Below, piece by piece: positions 1 through 7,221 of a stretch of 15,634 bases of DNA (position 1 is the first letter of the stretch; the number at the start of each line of letters is the position of its first letter). The stretch is taken from contig NZ_JBEXCV010000183.1 in NCBI RefSeq assembly GCF_040605455.1, forward strand, positions 1-15,634, given 5' to 3'. Origin of the DNA: Embleya sp040605455 (GTDB lineage: Bacteria > Actinomycetota > Actinomycetes > Streptomycetales > Streptomycetaceae). Below the pieces are notes generated by a model, which saw only the letters and a program-made list of their open reading frames with translations, had not been told where the DNA came from and did no database searches. A program made the translations under genes and the position numbers.

Positions 1-105
1 GCCGAACCGCCGCGCCGCGGGGGTCCGCCGCTCGGTGACGTCGAGCCCCCGCACATCGAGCGGGGCCACCGCCCGTCGCGGTGAGGTCGAGCCCGCGGCC
101 CGCAT
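1..105 (-). CDS. possible 5' end of an unidentified minus-strand gene (partial)
   Basis: Reading leftward from an ATG at 105 gives 35 codons without a stop up to the window edge, with G or C at nearly every third position. A GGTGG lies just upstream of the ATG as a weak ribosome site. The visible peptide starts MRAAGSTSPRR and continues with LDVRGLDVTERRTPAARRFG; I do not recognise it. If real, it is divergent from the permease gene at 183. The plus-strand frame that shares the same third positions is also open (to a stop at 125-127) but reads as an arginine/serine-rich shadow, so strand choice rests on composition only. Low confidence because the fragment is so short. Confidence 0.3.
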   Translation of the reverse strand, partial: MRAAGSTSPRRAVAPLDVRGLDVTERRTPAARRFG

Positions 106-122
106 GACCACCGGCGTGCTGC

Positions 123-182
123 GATGATCTCTGGCGTTGCGGCCACGGGGGACGGTGACGTCCTCCCGGCGCCAGGATCATC
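123..182 (+). promoter_or_regulatory. inverted repeat enclosing the ribosome-binding site of the permease gene
   Basis: The left arm GATGATC-T-CTGGCG (123-136) is complementary to the right arm CGCCAGGATCATC (170-182): 13 pairs with one bulged T and a 33-nt loop. The right arm contains AGGA (174-177), the best SD for the GTG at 183, and abuts that start codon. In RNA this would hide the SD; in DNA it could be an operator. The direct repeat CGGTGACGTC (33-42 and 153-162) lies partly in the loop. Confidence 0.5.
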
Positions 183-971
183 GTGGCGAAGCGGGTGGAC
201 ATGGGCTGGTTGGAAGCTTTGGCGATCTTCGCCGCGGGCATCGCGGCCGGTGGGATCAACACGGTGGTCGGATCGGGCACGCTGATCACCTTCCCGGTGC
301 TGCTCGCCTTCGGATATTCGCCGGTCACCGCCAACGTCTCGAACACGATCGGCCTGGTGCCGGGCTCGATCAGCGGCGCGATCGGCTACCGACGCGAACT
401 GGTCGGCCAAAAACCACGGTTGATCCGCCTGGGACTGGCCTCGCTGCTCGGTGGCCTGACCGGCGCGATCCTGCTGCTGACGCTGCCCGACGACGCCTTC
501 AAGGCGATCGTGCCGGTGCTGATCGTGCTCGCGCTGGTGCTCGTGGTGCTGCAACCGCGCCTGGCCAAGCGGCTCGCGGCCCGGCGCGCCGAGAACGGCT
601 CGGCGGGCGAGGGGCCGCGGCACGGCGGCGCGCTGCTGTGGGTGGCCGTGTTCGCGACCGGAATCTACGGCGGATACTTCGGCGCCGCCCAGGGCGTGCT
701 GTTGCTCGCGCTGTTCGGCGTGTTCATCGCGGAGAACCTGCAACGGATGAACGCGGTGAAGAACGTGCTCGCCGGGATCGTCAACGGCGTCGCGGCCATC
801 GTGTTCATGCTCGTCGCCGACGTCGCGTGGTGGGTGGTCCTGTTGATCGCGTTCGGATCGGTGATCGGCGGCCAGATCGGCGCCAAGGTCGGCCGCCGAC
901 TGCCGCCCACGGTACTGCGCGCGGTGATCGTCGTGGTGGGCCTGATCGCTGTCGTGCGGCTGCTGCTCTGA
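183..971 (+). CDS. TauE/SafE (TSUP) family permease
   Basis: This 262-residue integral membrane protein resembles the TauE/SafE (TSUP) family, whose members move sulfite, sulfoacetate or other small organic anions across the cytoplasmic membrane. The N-terminal half carries the family signature: a glycine-rich first helix (AAGIAAGGINTVVGSGTL), then FPVLLAFGYSPVTANVSNT, then GSISGAIGYRREL. A second hydrophobic half from about residue 150 (VAVFATGIYGGYFGAAQG) repeats the pattern, as expected for the internal duplication of the family. Roughly seven to eight hydrophobic segments are visible. The GTG at 183 is chosen because AGGA lies 5 nt upstream; an ATG at 201 is a reasonable alternative and removes only six residues. 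The substrate cannot be read from sequence and no sulfur-metabolism gene is adjacent. Confidence 0.88.
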   Translation: MAKRVDMGWLEALAIFAAGIAAGGINTVVGSGTLITFPVLLAFGYSPVTANVSNTIGLVPGSISGAIGYRRELVGQKPRLIRLGLASLLGGLTGAILLLTLPDDAFKAIVPVLIVLALVLVVLQPRLAKRLAARRAENGSAGEGPRHGGALLWVAVFATGIYGGYFGAAQGVLLLALFGVFIAENLQRMNAVKNVLAGIVNGVAAIVFMLVADVAWWVVLLIAFGSVIGGQIGAKVGRRLPPTVLRAVIVVVGLIAVVRLLL

Positions 972-1042
972 CGGCGGCTCCGGCCACCCTGACCTCCTCG
1001 CACGGCATCACCAAGCGACAGCACTACCGGGGAGGCGGCCGG

Positions 1043-1231
1043 ATGGCCCTGGAGATGCGCGAACAGTGCGAACGCTGCGACGTGGCACTCGGTGCGAACG
1101 GCCCGGCCCGGATCTGCTCGTACGAGTGCGCCTTCTGCGAGCCGTGCAGCGCCGCCATGGACGACACGTGCCCCAATTGCGGCGGCGAACTCGTGCCGAG
1201 GCCGCGCCGCGCGGAACCGGCGGCCGGATAG
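1043..1231 (+). CDS. DUF1272 small cysteine-rich protein
   Basis: This 62-residue protein begins MALEMREQCERC and has eight cysteines at residues 9, 12, 25, 29, 32, 35, 43 and 46. They fall as CxxC, C-x3-C, CxxC and CPNC, enough for two zinc sites, and match the DUF1272 family, whose function is unknown. The start ATG at 1043 has a GGGGAGG ribosome site about 8 nt upstream. It follows the permease by 71 nt on the same strand and could be co-transcribed. A larger ORF extending upstream in this frame is a shadow of the permease. The family call is confident; any role (metal binding, redox, protein contact) is inference. Confidence 0.85.
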   Translation: MALEMREQCERCDVALGANGPARICSYECAFCEPCSAAMDDTCPNCGGELVPRPRRAEPAAG

Positions 1232-1400
1232 CGTCGAGCGGCCCGTCGGCGCGGCCCTGCGGACCGGGGGGTCCACCGGCCCGGGTGGCCCCACCCCAAC
1301 GCGATGACACCGTGGTTCGGACGGTCGTGGCGCAACGGGCCACGCGGGTACCCACGGCAAGCCCGAGCCGCCCGCGGCGGATCCGCGGCCTCGTGAAACG
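1232..1400. other. intergenic stretch before cobD
   Basis: This 169-nt gap is GC-rich, with a palindrome GCGGATCCGC at 1377-1386 flanked by CCGCGG repeats. I looked for a cobalamin riboswitch (B12-box-like sequence) because cobD follows, and see none. No clear promoter or terminator can be named. Confidence 0.4.
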
Positions 1401-2372
1401 ATGCCGGGCATGCCAGTCACGTCCCACGCCGTCGGCCTCGCCGCAGGTGTCCTCCTGGACGCCGCCTTCGGTGACCCCCGTCGAGGCCACCCCGTGGCCG
1501 GTTTCGGGAGCGTGGCCGGGCGGCTGGAACGGGCCCTGTACCGCGACGACCGCGCGCGCGGCGTCGCGTACACGGCGCTGTGCGTCGGCGGCACCGTCGG
1601 CCTCGGTCTCGGGCTACGCCGCGCGGCCGCCGGTCGCCCGCTCGCCGACGCCGTGGTCACCGCCGGATGCACGTGGGCCGTCCTCGGCGGCACCACCCTG
1701 CGCCGCGAGGCCCGGCTGATCGCAGCCCCGCTGGTGGCCGGCGACCTGCCCGCCGCCCGGGCCGCGTTGCCCCGCCTGGTCGGCCGCGACCCGGCCCGCC
1801 TGGAGGACAAGGGCATCGCCCGTGCCGTGGTCGAATCCGTCGCCGAGAACACCTCCGACGCCGTGGTCGCCCCGTTGTTCTGGGGCGCCGTCGCGGGCGT
1901 TCCGGGTCTGCTGGGCTACCGCGCGATCAACACCCTGGACGCGATGGTCGGCCACCACAGCGCGCGGTACGAGAACTTCGGCTGGGCCTCGGCCCGCCTG
2001 GACGACGCGGCCAACTGGCTGCCCGCCCGCCTCACCGGCCTGCTCACCGTCGCCGCCGCCCCCGTCGTCGGCGGCGACCCGCCCCGCGCGTGGGCCGTTC
2101 TGCGTCGGGATGGCGGCAGCCATCCCAGCCCGAACGCCGGCCGCTGCGAGGCATCCGCCGCCGGTGCCCTGGACGTGCGGCTGGGCGGCCGGAACGTCTA
2201 TGCCGGCCGCACCGAGAACCGGCCCGCGCTCGGCGACGGCCCACCGCCGAGCCCCACCGACATCCACCGGGCGAACCGGCTCTCCGCGTCAGTCGGCCTG
2301 GCCTCGGCGGCACTGGCCGTCGCCGTCGTCGCCGCGCGCGCCGCGTGGCGCACCCGCCGGGCGCTTCGATGA
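1401..2372 (+). CDS. cobD: adenosylcobinamide-phosphate synthase (CobD/CbiB)
   Basis: This 323-residue membrane-associated enzyme attaches the aminopropanol arm to adenosylcobyric acid, making adenosylcobinamide (phosphate) late in cobalamin synthesis. Family hallmarks visible are the N-terminal LLDAAFGDPRRGHPVAGFG (about residues 18-36), the central AVVESVAENTSDAVVAPLFW, YRAINTLDAMVGHHSARYENFGWASARLDD, and a late PSPNAGRCEASAAGALDVRLGG. Length is normal. Hydrophobic stretches near residues 50-80, 160-180 and 300-318 fit a multi-pass protein. The start is ATG 1401 or ATG 1410; neither has a good SD. The stop codon overlaps the ATG of a 39-codon ORF (ATGA at 2369), and cobQ follows within about 110 nt, so cobD and cobQ are probably one transcript. 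Confidence 0.95.
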   Translation: MPGMPVTSHAVGLAAGVLLDAAFGDPRRGHPVAGFGSVAGRLERALYRDDRARGVAYTALCVGGTVGLGLGLRRAAAGRPLADAVVTAGCTWAVLGGTTLRREARLIAAPLVAGDLPAARAALPRLVGRDPARLEDKGIARAVVESVAENTSDAVVAPLFWGAVAGVPGLLGYRAINTLDAMVGHHSARYENFGWASARLDDAANWLPARLTGLLTVAAAPVVGGDPPRAWAVLRRDGGSHPSPNAGRCEASAAGALDVRLGGRNVYAGRTENRPALGDGPPPSPTDIHRANRLSASVGLASAALAVAVVAARAAWRTRRALR

Positions 2373-2488
2373 CCGGCGCGCTCCGCACCGCCGACCCGGA
2401 CCCGCGGGTCGCCGCCCGTACGGCAGTTCGCCTCCGAGAGGCACTGCACCCCCGAAAGGCACTGCACCCCCGAAAGGCAACCCGATGA
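2369..2488 (+). CDS. 39-codon ORF linking cobD and cobQ
   Basis: This small ORF starts at an ATG overlapping the cobD stop (ATGA, 2369-2372) and ends at a TGA overlapping the cobQ start (ATGA, 2485-2488). Both junctions are the classic arrangement for translational coupling. The peptide starts MTGALRTADPDPRV and ends with a repeated ALHPRK motif that reflects the 18-bp DNA repeat. The first half has GC-rich third positions like a gene; the second half (CGA, GCA, CGT, GTT codons) does not. It has no obvious SD. It may be a real coupling peptide or an accidental frame between two genes; I lean only slightly to translated-but-non-functional. No known family is recognised. Confidence 0.35.
   Translation: MTGALRTADPDPRVAARTAVRLREALHPRKALHPRKATR
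2441..2476 (+). repeat. 18-bp tandem duplication upstream of cobQ
   Basis: The unit GCACTGCACCCCCGAAAG occurs twice head to tail (2441-2458 and 2459-2476), followed by the first bases of a third unit (GCA). The GAAAGG formed at the end of the second copy (2472-2477) is 7 nt from the cobQ ATG and is its likely SD; the first copy forms the same GAAAGG 18 nt earlier. The repeat length is a multiple of three, so it keeps the small ORF in frame. Confidence 0.85.
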
Positions 2489-3996
2489 ACGGCGCCCTCC
2501 TGGTGGCCGGCACCACCTCCGACGCGGGCAAGAGCGTCGTGGTCGCCGGACTGTGTCGACGGCTCGCCCGCGAGGGCGTCAAGGTCGCGCCGTTCAAGGC
2601 GCAGAACATGTCGCTCAACTCGATGGTCACCGCCGACGGCGCGGAGATCGGGCGCGCACAGGCGATGCAGGCCGCCGCCGCGCGGATCGAGCCGGAGGCG
2701 GTGATGAACCCGGTGCTGCTCAAGCCGGGCGGGCTGATGAGCAGTCAGGTCGTGCTGCTGGGCAAGCCGATCGCCGAGGTCGGCGCGCTGAACTACCGCG
2801 ACCTGAAGCCGCGGCTGTTCGAGGTGGTGCTGGAGTCGCTGGCCGATCTGCGTTCGCGCTACGACGTGGTGGTGTGCGAGGGCGCGGGCAGTCCGACCGA
2901 GATCAACCTGCGCGACCGGGACATCACCAACATGGGCCTGGCCCGGGCCGCGAACCTGCCGGTGCTCGTGGTCGGCGACATCGATCGCGGCGGTGTCTTC
3001 GCATCCTTCTTCGGCACCCTCGCGTTGCTCTCACCCGAGGACCAGGCGCTCGTCTGCGGCTTCGTGATCAACAAGTTCCGCGGTGACGCGCGCCTGCTCG
3101 ATCCGGCGTTGACCCGGATGCGCGAACTCACCGGGCGCCCGGTTCTGGGGGTGCTGCCGTTCCTGGGTGGCCTGTGGCTGGACGTGGAGGACTCGCTCGC
3201 GCTCGACGCCGACCGGGGCACGCCTGAGCCACCGCTCGGCGCGGACGTCCTGCGCGTCGCGGTGCTCCGGCTGCCGCGAATCAGCAACTTCACCGACATC
3301 GACGCGCTTTCCGTCGAAGCCGGCGTCGTAATCCGATTCGTGAGCACGCCCGGCGAGATCGCCGACGCCGACCTGGTGGTGTTGCCGGGCACCCGCGCCA
3401 CCGTCGCCGACCTGGCCTGGCTGCGCGAGCGCGGCCTGGACACCGCGCTGGCCCGCCGCGCCGCCGAGGGCCGGCCCGTGCTCGGGATCTGCGGCGGCTA
3501 CCAGATGCTCGGCCACGAGATCCACGACGACGTGGAGAGCCGGGAGGGCATCGTGCCGGGCCTGGGCCTGCTCCCGGTCCGGATACGCTTCGCCGCCGAC
3601 AAGACCCTGGCCCGCCCGCGCGGCTTCGCCGAGGGCGAGTCGGTGGCCGGGTACGAGATCCATCACGGCATCGTCGACGTCGAGGCCGGCGAGCCGGTGT
3701 TCACCGCCGCCGACGGCACCGCGCTGGACGGTTGCCGGGTCGGCGCGGTGACCGGCACGCTGTGGCACGGCGCGCTGGAGAACGACGGTTTCCGCCGCGC
3801 GTTCCTGACCCGGACCGCCGAACTGGCCGGCCGGCGGTTCCTCGTCTCGCCCGACACCTCGTTCGAGGCGGCCCGGCAGAGCCGGCTGGACGCGCTGGGC
3901 GATCTGGTCGCCGACCACCTGGACAACGCGGCGGTGGACCGGCTCATCACCGCCGGCGCGCCCCCCGGCCTGCCGTTCGTGCCTCCCGGCGCGTAG
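2485..3996 (+). CDS. cobQ: cobyric acid synthase (CobQ/CbiP)
   Basis: This 503-residue glutamine-dependent amidotransferase amidates side chains b, d, e and g of the corrin ring to give adenosylcobyric acid. The N-terminal dethiobiotin-synthetase-like ATPase domain begins MNGALLVAGTTSDAGKS, with the P-loop at residues 8-16, followed by FKAQNMSLNS, the CEGAGSPTEINLRD signature and VGDIDRGGVFAS. The C-terminal class I glutaminase domain has its nucleophile in GICGGYQML (Cys336) and a histidine in TLWHGALEND (His428). All key residues are present and the length is typical. The ATG at 2485 is chosen because the N-terminus then matches the family exactly; the longer open frame upstream overlaps cobD and is a shadow. 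It acts one step before CobD, so the pair form a functional unit. Confidence 0.97.
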   Translation: MNGALLVAGTTSDAGKSVVVAGLCRRLAREGVKVAPFKAQNMSLNSMVTADGAEIGRAQAMQAAAARIEPEAVMNPVLLKPGGLMSSQVVLLGKPIAEVGALNYRDLKPRLFEVVLESLADLRSRYDVVVCEGAGSPTEINLRDRDITNMGLARAANLPVLVVGDIDRGGVFASFFGTLALLSPEDQALVCGFVINKFRGDARLLDPALTRMRELTGRPVLGVLPFLGGLWLDVEDSLALDADRGTPEPPLGADVLRVAVLRLPRISNFTDIDALSVEAGVVIRFVSTPGEIADADLVVLPGTRATVADLAWLRERGLDTALARRAAEGRPVLGICGGYQMLGHEIHDDVESREGIVPGLGLLPVRIRFAADKTLARPRGFAEGESVAGYEIHHGIVDVEAGEPVFTAADGTALDGCRVGAVTGTLWHGALENDGFRRAFLTRTAELAGRRFLVSPDTSFEAARQSRLDALGDLVADHLDNAAVDRLITAGAPPGLPFVPPGA

Positions 3997-4008
3997 ACGA
4001 GCGATCGA

Positions 4009-4038
4009 GGGCACGCCCCAAGTCCTGGGGAAATGCCC
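4009..4038 (+). terminator. hairpin downstream of cobQ
   Basis: GGGCA (4009-4013) pairs with TGCCC (4034-4038) and CCCCA (4016-4020) with TGGGG (4026-4030). The two 5-bp helices are separated by a small internal loop and capped by AGTCC. It starts 12 nt after the cobQ stop. There is no T-tract, which is usual in high-GC actinobacteria, so this is a probable rather than certain terminator. Confidence 0.5.
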
Positions 4039-4124
4039 CGGACGGACCGCCGCCCGATCACCGATGATGGATCTCGGGGGCGTGCGCGCACGCGGAGACC
4101 GGGGTGGAAGGGCGGGGGCTCACG

Positions 4125-5024
4125 ATGCGGATCCTGCTGGCCGGAGACACACACGGCAACACCGGACACGTGCGGCGGCTGCTCGAAGCCGCCGCGGAGC
4201 TCGACATCGATCTGGTCTTCCAACTCGGCGACTTCGGCTACTGGGAGCACGAGTCGTCCGGCGTCCGCTACCTGGACGCGGTCAACCGCTCTGCCCGCGC
4301 GCGCGGTGTCGACGTGTACTTCCTGGACGGGAACCACGACAAGACCTCGCTGCTGATGGAGTCCTACGGCGACAACCGGGACGAGCACGGCTTTGCGATC
4401 GTGCGCCCTCGGGTTCGCTACGCACCGCGCGGGCACCGCTGGTCCTGGCGCGGCACGAACTTCCTCGCCTTCGGCGGCGCCCTCTCGCTGGACCGCGAGC
4501 AGCGGCTCGCCGAGGAGCGCCGGCGCCACGAGAAGGCGCTGCGCAAGGAGGGCTTCCGGCTCGGTGCGGGTCGCCCGCCCGCCGAGGTGCCCGACTTCGC
4601 GGGTGCCCTGTGGTTTCCCGAGGAGGAGGCCACGGACGCCGACGTGGACGCGGTTCTGGCCGACCCCTCGCCCGTCGACGTGCTGTTCACGCACGACAAA
4701 CCACTGCGCACCACACCCGAGTTCAACCGCAAGGGCGACCCGCGCTGCTTGCCCAACCAGCGCCGCGTCCAGCGCCTCGTGGACGCCTACCGGCCCGCGC
4801 TGGCCGCCCACGGGCACCTGCACTTCCGCTACACCGAGGAACTCGCCCATCCGGACGGCTCGTCCACCCGCGTCGAAGGCCTGGCCGCCGACCCGATGGC
4901 CTCCTACGACGTGCCCGGCTACCGGGTGCCCGACTCGTGGCACGTGCTCGACCTCGCCGACCCGACTCCGATCCCGACCGCGGGCCCCGACGCCGACGCC
5001 GTCGAGGCGGGCACCGGTTCCTGA
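4125..5024 (+). CDS. calcineurin-like metallophosphoesterase
   Basis: This 299-residue protein has the full set of metal-binding motifs of the calcineurin-like phosphoesterase family: GDTHGN (residues 7-12), GDFG (35-38), GNHD (69-72), FTHDKP (His190) and AHGHLH (His229, His231, His233). It is probably a soluble two-metal phosphodiesterase or phosphatase; the substrate is not evident. An insertion rich in Glu, Arg and Lys after SLDREQRLAEERRR (about residues 122-140) leads to a WFPEEEAT motif. The ATG at 4125 is preferred over the in-frame GTG at 4104: the protein then begins MRILLAGDTHGN, and GGAAGGGCGGGGG lies upstream. It stands alone, 128 nt after cobQ, with a probable terminator between them, so a link to cobalamin synthesis is not supported. 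Confidence 0.9.
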   Translation: MRILLAGDTHGNTGHVRRLLEAAAELDIDLVFQLGDFGYWEHESSGVRYLDAVNRSARARGVDVYFLDGNHDKTSLLMESYGDNRDEHGFAIVRPRVRYAPRGHRWSWRGTNFLAFGGALSLDREQRLAEERRRHEKALRKEGFRLGAGRPPAEVPDFAGALWFPEEEATDADVDAVLADPSPVDVLFTHDKPLRTTPEFNRKGDPRCLPNQRRVQRLVDAYRPALAAHGHLHFRYTEELAHPDGSSTRVEGLAADPMASYDVPGYRVPDSWHVLDLADPTPIPTAGPDADAVEAGTGS

Positions 5025-5225
5025 CCCATTCGAGGCCGACCGGGCGGACTGCGTAAGGGCCGAGACAAACGGTTGATCGATCGCGGCTACGGCATGTGAC
5101 CGTTCGTGGGCCCCCCTTGCCGAGGGTGTCCGGGGGCGTGGATAACCTCGGCGAACACATGATCGGATCGCCGATCCGGGGCCGGGGGCGGAATCATCGG
5201 ACCGGCGGTCCAGGGGAGGACTGGC
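5025..5225 (+). promoter_or_regulatory. promoter and leader of the first metallopeptidase gene
   Basis: TTGCCG (5117-5122), an 18-bp spacer and GATAAC (5141-5146) form a plausible vegetative promoter; TAACCT two bases on is an alternative -10. The leader then holds two short inverted repeats, CGGATC-GCC-GATCCG (5164-5178) and GGACC-GGC-GGTCC (5199-5211), before a strong GGGGAGGA SD (5213-5220) and the ATG at 5226. The repeats could be an operator or leader hairpins. Confidence 0.4.
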
Positions 5226-7220
5226 ATGTCCGACATGCCCACTGCCGCCGACGGCGCACATCCGCCGCGCGGCGCATCGACCAGTGGACCCACCGAGTCC
5301 GAGAACGAGCACGAACGACCGTCCGGGAAGCGGGACATGGGGACGGCCGAGGACTCGCCCGAGTACGTGGATCCGCAGCCCGTTCGGCGCACCGGGCCCG
5401 GGCCCGGCGCTGCGTCCACGCCCGCGGAGCCCACGCCCGGGTCCGGGTCCGGGTCCGGGCCCGCCGAGCATGGGACGACCGAGGTCCGCCCGGACGCGAT
5501 ATCCGGCGGCGACGGCATCGCCACGACGCCCGACGCAGCAAAACCCGTCGCGCCCACCGAGCCCGTCTCCACCGCGACGACGACACCCGCCGAAACCCCG
5601 GAAGCAGCCTGGCCGCCCGCCGCATCCGCCGCACCCTCGGTACCCGGCGCACCCGCAGCGCCGCAAGCGCCCGACGCGGCCACGGCCCCTCACGCACCCG
5701 ACGCACCCCGGGCAGCCGCAGCACCCGCAGCCTCCGCGACGCCCGCGAAGCCCACCACACCCCCGCCGTCGCCGATTCCCGAAACGCCCGAATTCCCCAC
5801 CCGGGTCGGCTTCTACGGACCACTCCCCTTCATCCCACCGCCCGACCAGCAGCGCCGCAACACCCGTCGGCACCTGCTCGCCGCGGCCGGCGGCGTGGTC
5901 GCAGTCCTCGCGCTGCTCGCGTCCCTCGCCGTCGGCGGCGTCTTCGACACACCGTCCTCCCCGGCCGCCGTGCCGATCGCGGAGCGCAATGGCGCCGGAA
6001 CCACCGCGAAGGCCGAGGAAAAGGCCCCGGTCACCCGGATCGCGACGTCCGACGTGGCCTTCCTGACCGACAACCGCACCCAGGCCCTCAAGGCCGGCAA
6101 CGCCGACGCGTTCGTCGCCGGCATCGACCCGACCGCCACCGAACTGGTGGCCGCACAGCGCCGGGTGTTCGCCAACCTGCGGCTGTTCCCGTTCACGAGC
6201 GTCGAGTTCCGGCCACCGGCGGCGTACATCGACTCGGGCACCGACGCCGGACCGCTCTCCCGCGACGTGAGCGTCGTCTTCGCCCACCAGGTGACCGGCG
6301 TGGACAGCGAGCCGATCGCCGAGCGCTACATCTGGACCGTCTACCGCGCCTCGGTCGGCGCCCCGCTGGTGATCACCAAGATCGTCGGCGCCTCGACCAG
6401 CGGCGGCGGCAACGCCTACCCCGCGCCCTGGGACGAGGACGAACTCGCGCTGATCGAACGCCCGCACGTACTGCTCGCCGTTCCCGTCAAGAACAAGGCC
6501 AAGGCCGCGACCTGGGCCGATCGCGCGGAGAGCGCGCTGAAGAAGAACCTGGCGGTGTGGAAGGGCCCGGCCATCACGCCACAGCGCTATGTCGTCTATG
6601 TCACGCCCGACCACGACACCTTCATCCACGCGCTGTCCGGCAACGACCTGCCCAACGTCACCGGCGTGTGCCGCACGATGCCGCCGGCCCGCCCGATCAG
6701 CCGTGACCAGCCGATGGCCGGCAGCCGGATTACCCTGGACGGCTCGGAAACCATGTTCACCAAGGGCGACGGCGAACAGCAGACGCACCTGATGCGACAC
6801 GAGCTCGGCCACGCGATGGTCGCCGAGTTCGAGCGCGGTGGCGACGGGCCGCCGCTGTGGGTCTCCGAGGGCTTCGCCGAGTACCTCGCCTGGACCGACC
6901 TCTCGCTCGCCGAGTGGTTCCAGCCGGACGCCCGCAATCAGGTCCGGGCGGGCAAGTTCAGCGGCAAGCTGCCCAGCGACACCGAGGTCAACTCGCCCGA
7001 CGCCAAGACCTCGACCGTCGGCTACCACTACAGCATGCTCGCCATCCGCTACATCGCGGAGAAGTACGGCGCGGCCAAGGCCGACACGTTCGTGGTCGCG
7101 GTCTACAAGGACTCCGCCCCGGCAGCCCTGGACGCCGCGCTCAAGGAGGCGACCGGCCTGGACCGGGACACCTTCGAGAGCAACTGGGCCAAGTACGTCA
7201 GAACCAAGGTGGGCAACTGA
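5226..7220 (+). CDS. membrane-anchored gluzincin-type metallopeptidase, paralogue 1
   Basis: This 664-residue protein starts with about 210 residues of proline/alanine/glycine-rich, apparently disordered sequence (for example GSGSGSG, APDAPRAAAAPAA) that ends in a distinctive FYGPLPFIPPPDQQRR. One membrane segment follows (about 216-238), suggesting type II topology with the C-terminus outside. A domain at about 273-400 contains AFVAGIDP and QRRVFANLR. After a YPAPWD...RPHV linker comes a Peptidase_MA-like zinc domain with HELGH (525-529) and a second glutamate in SEGFAEY (Glu548), the gluzincin pattern. The start ATG has a GGGGAGGA SD. It is followed after a single base by paralogue 2, so they are probably one operon. 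The family call rests on motifs; the substrate is unknown. Confidence 0.8.
   Translation: MSDMPTAADGAHPPRGASTSGPTESENEHERPSGKRDMGTAEDSPEYVDPQPVRRTGPGPGAASTPAEPTPGSGSGSGPAEHGTTEVRPDAISGGDGIATTPDAAKPVAPTEPVSTATTTPAETPEAAWPPAASAAPSVPGAPAAPQAPDAATAPHAPDAPRAAAAPAASATPAKPTTPPPSPIPETPEFPTRVGFYGPLPFIPPPDQQRRNTRRHLLAAAGGVVAVLALLASLAVGGVFDTPSSPAAVPIAERNGAGTTAKAEEKAPVTRIATSDVAFLTDNRTQALKAGNADAFVAGIDPTATELVAAQRRVFANLRLFPFTSVEFRPPAAYIDSGTDAGPLSRDVSVVFAHQVTGVDSEPIAERYIWTVYRASVGAPLVITKIVGASTSGGGNAYPAPWDEDELALIERPHVLLAVPVKNKAKAATWADRAESALKKNLAVWKGPAITPQRYVVYVTPDHDTFIHALSGNDLPNVTGVCRTMPPARPISRDQPMAGSRITLDGSETMFTKGDGEQQTHLMRHELGHAMVAEFERGGDGPPLWVSEGFAEYLAWTDLSLAEWFQPDARNQVRAGKFSGKLPSDTEVNSPDAKTSTVGYHYSMLAIRYIAEKYGAAKADTFVVAVYKDSAPAALDAALKEATGLDRDTFESNWAKYVRTKVGN
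5437..5460 (+). repeat. CCGGGT hexamer repeat inside paralogue 1
   Basis: Four head-to-tail copies of CCGGGY encode alternating Gly-Ser residues in the disordered N-terminal region. As an in-frame microsatellite it could vary in length between strains without breaking the gene. Confidence 0.8.
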
Positions 7221-7221
7221 C

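Noticed and set aside
1232..1400. Cobalamin riboswitch before cobD
   Set aside because: No B12-box-like sequence or matching fold could be seen in the gap.
1822..2484. In-frame upstream extension of cobQ overlapping cobD
   Set aside because: The translation is Pro/Ser/Arg-rich shadow of cobD; CobQ proteins begin with the GALLVAGTTSDAGKS segment, matching the ATG at 2485.
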